Assembly (NCBI GenBank): GCA_028292145.1 | Contig: JAQGMX010000290.1 | Location: 1-18,372 of the forward strand | Reading direction: 5' to 3' | Length of the DNA stretch: 18,372 bases | From: Variovorax sp. | GTDB lineage: Bacteria; Pseudomonadota; Gammaproteobacteria; Burkholderiales; Burkholderiaceae_C | Translations under genes and position numbers: made by a program | Shown: piece by piece, positions 13,653-18,372 of the stretch | Layout of the letters: each line of letters begins with the position of its first letter | How positions within the stretch are numbered: position 1 is the first letter of the stretch | Notes under the pieces: generated by a model | The model's input: the letters and a program-made list of their open reading frames with translations, nothing else | Database searches by the model: none | Told to the model about the DNA's origin: nothing

Positions 13653-15488
13653 ATGAAGCATCTCCAAAACCTCCCTGTGCTGATCCTGGGTCTCGGTGCG
13701 TCCGGCCTGGCGATGGCGCGCTGGTGCGCGCGCCACGGGGCGGTGGTGACGGTGGCAGACACGCGCGAAGCGCCGCCGCAACTGACAGCGCTGCAGCAGC
13801 AGGTGCCGGATGCGGTTTTCATCGGCGGGCCGCTCTCGGCCGCGCTGGTCGAGGGCACGGCGATACGCGCTGTCTACCGCTCGCCTGGCCTGTCGCCGGC
13901 AAGCATCGCGTCGGTCGTCGACGCGGCGCGTGTCGCGGGCTTGGTGGTCGGTGGCGAGCTGGATCTGTTTGCGCAGGCGCTGCTGGATCTGCGCACGGTC
14001 GCGCTGCCGGTCGAAGAGGCTGTCGAGGTCGAAGTCGTTGTCGTGCCCGAAGCCGAAGCTGATCCGGTCGTCGAAACGCCGGTGCAGTCCGAGATCGAGA
14101 TGCCCGAGCCCGAACCTGAACCCGAGCGCGAGCGCGAACCGGAACCGGTGCTCGAACCCGCAGCCGACACTGCGGAAGCACCGGTCGAAGCCAAGCCTTC
14201 CGTGCACACCGCCGCACGCGAGGCCGCCGCATTCGTCGCCCGCATCGCCGAACTCTCCGCCGCCGCGCCCGCAGCGCCTGCCGAAGACGAGAAGCCGCTG
14301 CCGATCGCCGTGCCCGAAGCCGCGCAGCCCAAGGGCTACACGCCGGCGGTGCTCGCCATCACAGGCACCAACGGCAAGACGACCGTCACCGCGCTTACCG
14401 GCCAGCTGGTCGAACGCGCAGGCAAATCGGTCGCCGTGGCCGGCAATATCGGCCCGACGCTGCTCGACACGCTTGCGGCGCACATCGATGCCGACACGCT
14501 GCCGGAGGTCTGGGTGCTGGAGCTTTCGAGCTTCCAGCTCGACGGCGTCCAGGGTTTCGAGCCGACCGCCGCTGCCGTGCTGAACATTTCTCAGGACCAT
14601 CTCGACTGGCACGGCGACATGGCGAATTACGTCGCGGCCAAGACGCGCATCTTCGGCGCCAAGGGCCTGCTGGTGCTCAACCGCGACGACGCGGCCGTGA
14701 TGCAGATGCTGCCGCCGCCCGTGCGTGCCCGCCTGCAGCGCCCTGTGGTGCGCGCGCACATTACTTTCGGCGCCGGCATGCCGCTGCGTCCGGGCGATTT
14801 CGGCATCGAGCGCATCAACGGCATGGGCTGGCTGGTGCGCGCGCTGGAAGCGGACGAAACGCTCAAGCGCAAACGCGGCGCCGCGGCGGACGCGCCTGAA
14901 ATCCATCTGCAGCGCCTGATGCCCGCCGATGCGCTGCGCATCCGCGGCCAGCACAACGCGCTGAACGCACTCGCCGCGCTTGCACTCGCAAGCGCTGCCG
15001 GTTGCCAGCTCGGCCCGATGCTCTACGGCCTGCGTGAATACCGCGGCGAGCCGCACCGCGTCGAATCGATCGCGATCTTCGACGAAGTCGAGTACTTCGA
15101 CGACAGCAAAGGCACCAACGTCGGCGCAACGGTCGCGGCGCTGGGCGGGTTGGGTGTCGAGCGCCGGCTGGTGGTGATCCTCGGCGGCGAAGGCAAGGGG
15201 CAGGATTTCGAGCCGCTGGCCGCCCCGGTTCGCCGGTACGCACGTGCCGTGGTGCTGATCGGTCGCGATGCGCCGCTGATCGAGGCCGCACTGTCGTCCT
15301 GCGGCGTGCCGCTGCTGCATGCCGCGTCGATGGAAGAAGCCGTGCATCTGGCAGCCACGCAAGCCGAGTCCGGCGATGCGGTGTTGCTCTCGCCGGCCTG
15401 CGCGAGCTTCGACATGTTCAGGGACTATGCGCATCGCGCCGCCGTTTTCAGCGACGCCGTGCAGGCGCTGCAGGGAGAGCATTCATGA
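13653..15488 (+). CDS. murD: UDP-N-acetylmuramoyl-L-alanine--D-glutamate ligase MurD with large acidic insertion
   Basis: Adds D-glutamate to UDP-MurNAc-L-Ala. At 611 residues it is far longer than the usual 440 or so. Seen: N-terminal domain with VLILGLGASGLAMARW at 9-24 and YRSPGLSP at 75-82, then an inserted segment at about 113-226 that is rich in Glu, Pro, Val and Ala, then P-loop ITGTNGKTT at 236-244, LELSSFQLDG at 289-298, NISQDHLDWHG at 311-321, carbamoylated-lysine candidate K330 in AAKTRIF, RGQHNALNALAA at 431-442, DDSKGTN at 483-489 and SPACASFDMF at 580-589. All catalytic motifs are intact, so the enzyme should work. The insertion sits at the hinge between the UDP-binding and ATPase domains. 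The ATG is 14 bases after mraY and lacks a Shine-Dalgarno sequence. An in-frame GTG at 13602 inside mraY is a less likely start. The stop overlaps ftsW by four bases. Confidence 0.95.
   Translation: MKHLQNLPVLILGLGASGLAMARWCARHGAVVTVADTREAPPQLTALQQQVPDAVFIGGPLSAALVEGTAIRAVYRSPGLSPASIASVVDAARVAGLVVGGELDLFAQALLDLRTVALPVEEAVEVEVVVVPEAEADPVVETPVQSEIEMPEPEPEPEREREPEPVLEPAADTAEAPVEAKPSVHTAAREAAAFVARIAELSAAAPAAPAEDEKPLPIAVPEAAQPKGYTPAVLAITGTNGKTTVTALTGQLVERAGKSVAVAGNIGPTLLDTLAAHIDADTLPEVWVLELSSFQLDGVQGFEPTAAAVLNISQDHLDWHGDMANYVAAKTRIFGAKGLLVLNRDDAAVMQMLPPPVRARLQRPVVRAHITFGAGMPLRPGDFGIERINGMGWLVRALEADETLKRKRGAAADAPEIHLQRLMPADALRIRGQHNALNALAALALASAAGCQLGPMLYGLREYRGEPHRVESIAIFDEVEYFDDSKGTNVGATVAALGGLGVERRLVVILGGEGKGQDFEPLAAPVRRYARAVVLIGRDAPLIEAALSSCGVPLLHAASMEEAVHLAATQAESGDAVLLSPACASFDMFRDYAHRAAVFSDAVQALQGEHS
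14103..14159 (+). repeat. Imperfect 6-base tandem repeat coding Pro-Glu/Arg-Glu in murD
   Basis: A run of imperfect CCCGAR-type hexamers codes for PEPEPEPE, REREPEPV and LEP, residues 151-169 of MurD. It is the core of the long inserted linker. Such hexamer repeats can grow or shrink by slippage without breaking the frame, so length variation among close strains would be expected. Functionally it would form a stiff, extended, negatively charged segment. Confidence 0.7.
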
Positions 15489-16789
15489 GCAACGCTGCTG
15501 CGAACACGGCCAACGCCGAATCTGCCGGTCGCTTCCGCGGCTGGTTCAGCCGGACGGCCAAGTCCGGCATCGACGCGTTGCCGATGCACCTGCCGGTCCG
15601 CCTGGGCGGCGGCGGCGACGTCGCGCAAACCAAGGCGACGCCGATGCGCGTGCTCGGTTTCGACCAGGCGCTGCTGTGGGTGACATTCGCGCTGCTGGCC
15701 TGGGGCATGGTGATGGTCTATTCGGCATCGATCGCGCTGCCGGACAACCCGCGTTTCGCCCGCGCCGGCTACGGTCCGGCCTTCTTCCTGACGCGTCACA
15801 TTCTGTTCATCTGCATTGCCTTCGTGGCGGCGCTGCTGGCTTTCCAGATTCCGATGAAGACCTGGGAGCGCGCGGCGCCGTGGATCTTCGTCCTGTCGAT
15901 CCTGTTGCTCGTGCTGGTGCTCGTCCCGCACGTCGGCCGCGTGGTCAATGGCGCGCGCCGCTGGTTACCTCTGGGCATCATGAACTTCCAGCCGTCGGAG
16001 CTGGCCAAGCTCGGCATGGTGCTCTACGCCGCCAGCTACATGGTGCGCAAGATGGAGATCAAGGAGCGCTTCTTCCGCGCCGTCTGGCCGATGGGCGCTG
16101 CGGTCGTGATCATCGGCATGCTGCTGCTCGCGGAGCCGGACATGGGCGCTTTCATGGTGATCGCGATCATCGCGATGGGCATCCTGTTCCTGGGCGGCGT
16201 CAATGCGCGGATGTTCTTCGTCATCGCGACGCTGATGGTGGTGGCCTTCGGTGTCATGGTCATGACCAGCGAATGGCGGCGCGAACGGTTGTTCGCATAC
16301 CTCGATCCGTTCAGCGAGGCGCACGCGCTCGGCAAGGGCTACCAGCTGTCGCATTCGCTGATCGCCATCGGGCGCGGGGAAATCTTCGGCGTCGGGCTTG
16401 GGGGCAGCGTTGAAAAGCTGCACTGGCTGCCCGAAGCGCACACCGACTTCCTGATGGCCGTGCTGGGCGAGGAATTCGGCCTGATCGGCGTGCTGCTGGT
16501 GCTGGGCCTGTTTCTCTGGCTCACGCGCCGGATCATGCACATCGGTCGTCAGGCGATTGCGCTCGACCGTGTGTTTTCCGGGCTGGTCGCGCAAGGCATC
16601 GGCATCTGGATCGGTTTCCAGTCGTTCATCAACATGGGTGTGAACCTGGGCGCCTTGCCGACCAAGGGCCTCGGCCTGCCGCTGATGAGCTTCGGCGGCT
16701 CGGCGATTCTGCTGAACCTGATCGCGGTGGCGCTGGTGCTTCGCGTCGATTACGAGAACCGCGTGCTGATGCGCGGAGGGCGCGTATGA
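15485..16789 (+). CDS. ftsW: Probable peptidoglycan glycosyltransferase FtsW
   Basis: SEDS-family membrane glycosyltransferase that polymerises lipid II at the septum together with FtsI. It has 434 residues: a cytoplasmic N-terminal tail of about 55 residues, longer than in many homologues, then about ten membrane segments from residue 60 to 418. Conserved features: GARRWLPLG at 156-164, QPSELAKL at 169-176, EPDMGAF at 217-223, the extracytoplasmic loop with LPEAHTDFLMAVLGEE at 315-330 where D321 matches the essential SEDS aspartate, GVNLGALPTKGLGLPLMSFGG at 385-405. The ATG overlaps the murD stop by four bases, and GGGAG at 15473-15477 lies seven bases upstream. Assignment to FtsW rather than RodA rests on location in the dcw cluster between murD and murG. 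Confidence 0.96.
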   Translation: MSNAAANTANAESAGRFRGWFSRTAKSGIDALPMHLPVRLGGGGDVAQTKATPMRVLGFDQALLWVTFALLAWGMVMVYSASIALPDNPRFARAGYGPAFFLTRHILFICIAFVAALLAFQIPMKTWERAAPWIFVLSILLLVLVLVPHVGRVVNGARRWLPLGIMNFQPSELAKLGMVLYAASYMVRKMEIKERFFRAVWPMGAAVVIIGMLLLAEPDMGAFMVIAIIAMGILFLGGVNARMFFVIATLMVVAFGVMVMTSEWRRERLFAYLDPFSEAHALGKGYQLSHSLIAIGRGEIFGVGLGGSVEKLHWLPEAHTDFLMAVLGEEFGLIGVLLVLGLFLWLTRRIMHIGRQAIALDRVFSGLVAQGIGIWIGFQSFINMGVNLGALPTKGLGLPLMSFGGSAILLNLIAVALVLRVDYENRVLMRGGRV

Positions 16790-17925
16790 GCGAACCGCAC
16801 GCCATGAAGCTCACGAAGCCCATGAACTACACGGCGCTCGTGATGGCCGGCGGCACCGGCGGCCACATCTTCCCGGGCCTGGCCGTGGCCGAGGCGTTGC
16901 GCGAGCGCGGCTGGCGCGTGCACTGGCTGGGCGCGCCCGCGAGCATGGAAGAAAAGCTGGTGCCACCGCGCGGCTTCGCCTTCGAGCCGGTGCAGTTCGG
17001 CGGGCTGCGCGGCAAGGGCTTGCTCACGCTGGCGCTGTTGCCGGTGCGTCTGCTGCGGGCATTCGCGCAGAGCGTCGGCGTGATGCGCCGGGTGAAGCCC
17101 GATGTCGTGATCGGGCTGGGTGGCTACATCACGTTTCCGGGCGGGCTGATGAGCGTGCTGATCGGCCGGCCGTTGGTACTGCACGAGCAGAACTCGGTCG
17201 CCGGACTGGCCAACAAGGTACTGGCCAGCGTTGCGAACCGCGTCTTCACGGCGTTCCCGAACGTGCTCAAGAATGCCCAATGGATCGGCAATCCGCTGCG
17301 TGCGCCTTTCCTGACGCAAACCGATCCGGCCTTGCGCTTCATGGGCCGCAACGGTCCGTTGAAACTGCTGGTGGTCGGCGGCAGCCTCGGCGCGCAGGCG
17401 CTGAATGCGGTCGTGCCCAAGGCGCTTGCGCGCATCGCACCGGCCGAGCGGCCGATCGTGCTGCATCAGAGCGGCGCCAAGCAGATCGACGCGCTGCGCG
17501 CCAACTACGCCGCAGCCGGCGTCGAGGCCGAACTCGTCCCCTTCATCGACGACACGGCCAGCGCCTATGCCGCGGCCGACATCATCGTCGCCCGTGCCGG
17601 CGCCAGCACCGTCACCGAAATCGCGGCCGTCGGCGCAGCAGCGCTGTTCGTGCCTTTCCCATCGGCGGTGGACGACCACCAGACCACCAACGCGCGCTTT
17701 CTCGTCGACGCGGGTGGCGGCTGGCTCGTTCAGCAGACCGATCTCACGCCTGAATTACTGTCCGATTTGCTCCAGAAAACCGAACGAACCACCCTGGTGG
17801 AAAAAGCCCTGCGCGCCAAGACGATGCAGAAGACCGAAGCCGTGGACCTGATGGTCGCGGCCTGCGAAGAACTCGCCGAAAAGAAGCGCCGCAAGAGCGC
17901 GAAGAACGACGGGGTGCGCGCATGA
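16786..17925 (+). CDS. murG: UDP-N-acetylglucosamine--N-acetylmuramyl-(pentapeptide) pyrophosphoryl-undecaprenol N-acetylglucosamine transferase MurG
   Basis: GT-B glycosyltransferase on the inner face of the inner membrane that converts lipid I to lipid II. It has 379 residues, somewhat longer than the 355 of E. coli through an extra N-terminus of about 13 residues and a Lys/Arg-rich C-terminus (EKKRRKSAKN). Seen: G-loop AGGTGGHIFPG at 21-31, second glycine loop GLGGYITFPGG at 110-120, HEQNSVAGLANK at 133-144, third glycine loop VVGGSLGAQALN at 196-207, and the UDP-GlcNAc pocket with RAGASTVTEI at 270-279 and DDHQTTNA at 296-303. The ATG overlaps the ftsW stop by four bases with GGAGGG at 16775-16780 five bases before it. 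An in-frame ATG at codon 7 or 13 is possible, but the upstream one has the better ribosome binding site. Confidence 0.96.
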   Translation: MSEPHAMKLTKPMNYTALVMAGGTGGHIFPGLAVAEALRERGWRVHWLGAPASMEEKLVPPRGFAFEPVQFGGLRGKGLLTLALLPVRLLRAFAQSVGVMRRVKPDVVIGLGGYITFPGGLMSVLIGRPLVLHEQNSVAGLANKVLASVANRVFTAFPNVLKNAQWIGNPLRAPFLTQTDPALRFMGRNGPLKLLVVGGSLGAQALNAVVPKALARIAPAERPIVLHQSGAKQIDALRANYAAAGVEAELVPFIDDTASAYAAADIIVARAGASTVTEIAAVGAAALFVPFPSAVDDHQTTNARFLVDAGGGWLVQQTDLTPELLSDLLQKTERTTLVEKALRAKTMQKTEAVDLMVAACEELAEKKRRKSAKNDGVRA

Positions 17926-18372
17926 AGCACGCCATTCGCCAGATCCATTTCGTCGGCATCGGCGGCGCCGGCATGAGCGGCATCGCCGAGATTCTGCACA
18001 ACCTCGGCTACGTGGTGTCGGGCTCCGACCAGATCGACAGCAGCACATCGCGCCGCCTGAAGTCGCTCGGCATCAAGGTGTTCGTCGGGCACGACGCGTC
18101 GCACATCGTGGGCGCCGAAGCAGTGGTCACGTCGACCGCCGTGCGAGGCGACAACCCTGAAGTTGTAGCCGCCCGCAGCAAGCGAATTCCCGTGGTGCCG
18201 CGAGCCGTCATGCTGGCCGAACTCATGCGGCTGAAGCAGGGCATCGCCATTGCAGGCACGCACGGCAAAACCACCACCACCAGCCTGGTTGCCAGCGTTC
18301 TGGCCGAGGCGGGGCTCGACCCGACCTTCGTCATTGGCGGCCGCCTTAACAGTGCCGGCGCCAACTCACGGC
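17922..18372 (+). CDS. murC: UDP-N-acetylmuramate--L-alanine ligase MurC, 5' part only
   Basis: The first 150 codons of murC, cut by the end of the window. The full protein is normally about 460-490 residues. MurC adds L-alanine to UDP-MurNAc, the first amino acid of the stem peptide. Seen: dinucleotide-like UDP-binding loop FVGIGGAGMSGIAEIL at 10-25, VSGSD at 32-36, STAVRGDNPE at 71-80, VVPRAVMLAELMR at 91-103, and P-loop AGTHGKTTTT at 111-120, whose His is typical for MurC, then VIGG at 137-140. The ATG overlaps the murG stop by four bases (ATGA). Only a weak GGGG lies upstream, so coupling with murG is likely. The expected next genes in this order are ddlB, ftsQ, ftsA and ftsZ, outside this window. 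Confidence 0.96.
   Translation, partial: MKHAIRQIHFVGIGGAGMSGIAEILHNLGYVVSGSDQIDSSTSRRLKSLGIKVFVGHDASHIVGAEAVVTSTAVRGDNPEVVAARSKRIPVVPRAVMLAELMRLKQGIAIAGTHGKTTTTSLVASVLAEAGLDPTFVIGGRLNSAGANSR

Noticed and set aside
13392..15482. Open frame of 696 residues on the minus strand opposite mraY and murD
   Set aside because: Antisense shadow of GC-rich genes with a low-complexity, repetitive product. No start signal or homology was recognised.
1..18372. Search for a novel defence or mobile system, tRNA or rRNA gene, CRISPR array or insertion sequence
   Set aside because: No transposase, integrase, repeat-spacer pattern, terminal inverted repeats or RNA gene signature was seen. The window is filled by conserved core genes.

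Overview
This window reads as the chromosome of a GC-rich betaproteobacterium of the order Burkholderiales, most likely the Comamonadaceae (Variovorax/Acidovorax-like). The pointers, from family knowledge and not from a search, are the gene order COG0523 GTPase - dksA - hslV - hslU - division/cell wall (dcw) cluster, the HslV N-terminus MEQFHG-TT, the Ala/Pro/Lys-rich N-terminal tail on DksA, the MraZ N-terminus, and a long insertion in MurD. All genes are on the + strand and coding is nearly continuous.

Layout. (1) 12-3825: a CobW-type (COG0523) metallochaperone GTPase with a His-rich loop, a single-cysteine DksA with a roughly 150-residue low-complexity extension, and a poorly characterised protein with degenerate STAS-like segments. 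A sigma70-like promoter with a GC-only discriminator precedes dksA. (2) 3854-5796: the ATP-dependent protease pair hslV-hslU, preceded by a good match to a heat-shock (sigma32) promoter that runs into the start region of hslV. (3) 5797-6055: the only AT-rich gap, with two hairpins (possible terminator), a promoter candidate and four in-phase AGTG repeats at exact 10-bp spacing that look like the MraZ operator. (4) 6056-18372: the dcw cluster mraZ-rsmH-ftsL-ftsI-murE-murF-mraY-murD-ftsW-murG-murC, the last gene cut by the window end. Junctions overlap by 1-4 nt or are separated by 1-14 nt, so one polycistronic unit is likely.

How the genes work together. MurC (partial), MurD, MurE and MurF build UDP-MurNAc-pentapeptide. 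MraY moves it to undecaprenyl phosphate (lipid I) and MurG adds GlcNAc (lipid II). FtsW polymerises lipid II and FtsI cross-links it at the septum. FtsL is a divisome scaffold, RsmH methylates 16S rRNA, and MraZ is expected to repress the cluster. HslUV degrades misfolded or regulatory proteins. DksA with ppGpp tunes rRNA and other promoters.

No undescribed system (no defence island, mobile element, CRISPR array or RNA gene) was seen. The points of interest are variations inside core genes: the MurD insertion, MurF missing the lysine that is carbamoylated in E. coli, the cysteine-depleted DksA beside a metallochaperone, the STAS-like protein of unknown role, and the control regions before dksA, hslV and mraZ. 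Of the stretches without a gene, only 1086-1287 and 5797-6055 exceed 100 bases and none exceeds 300; both are described below.
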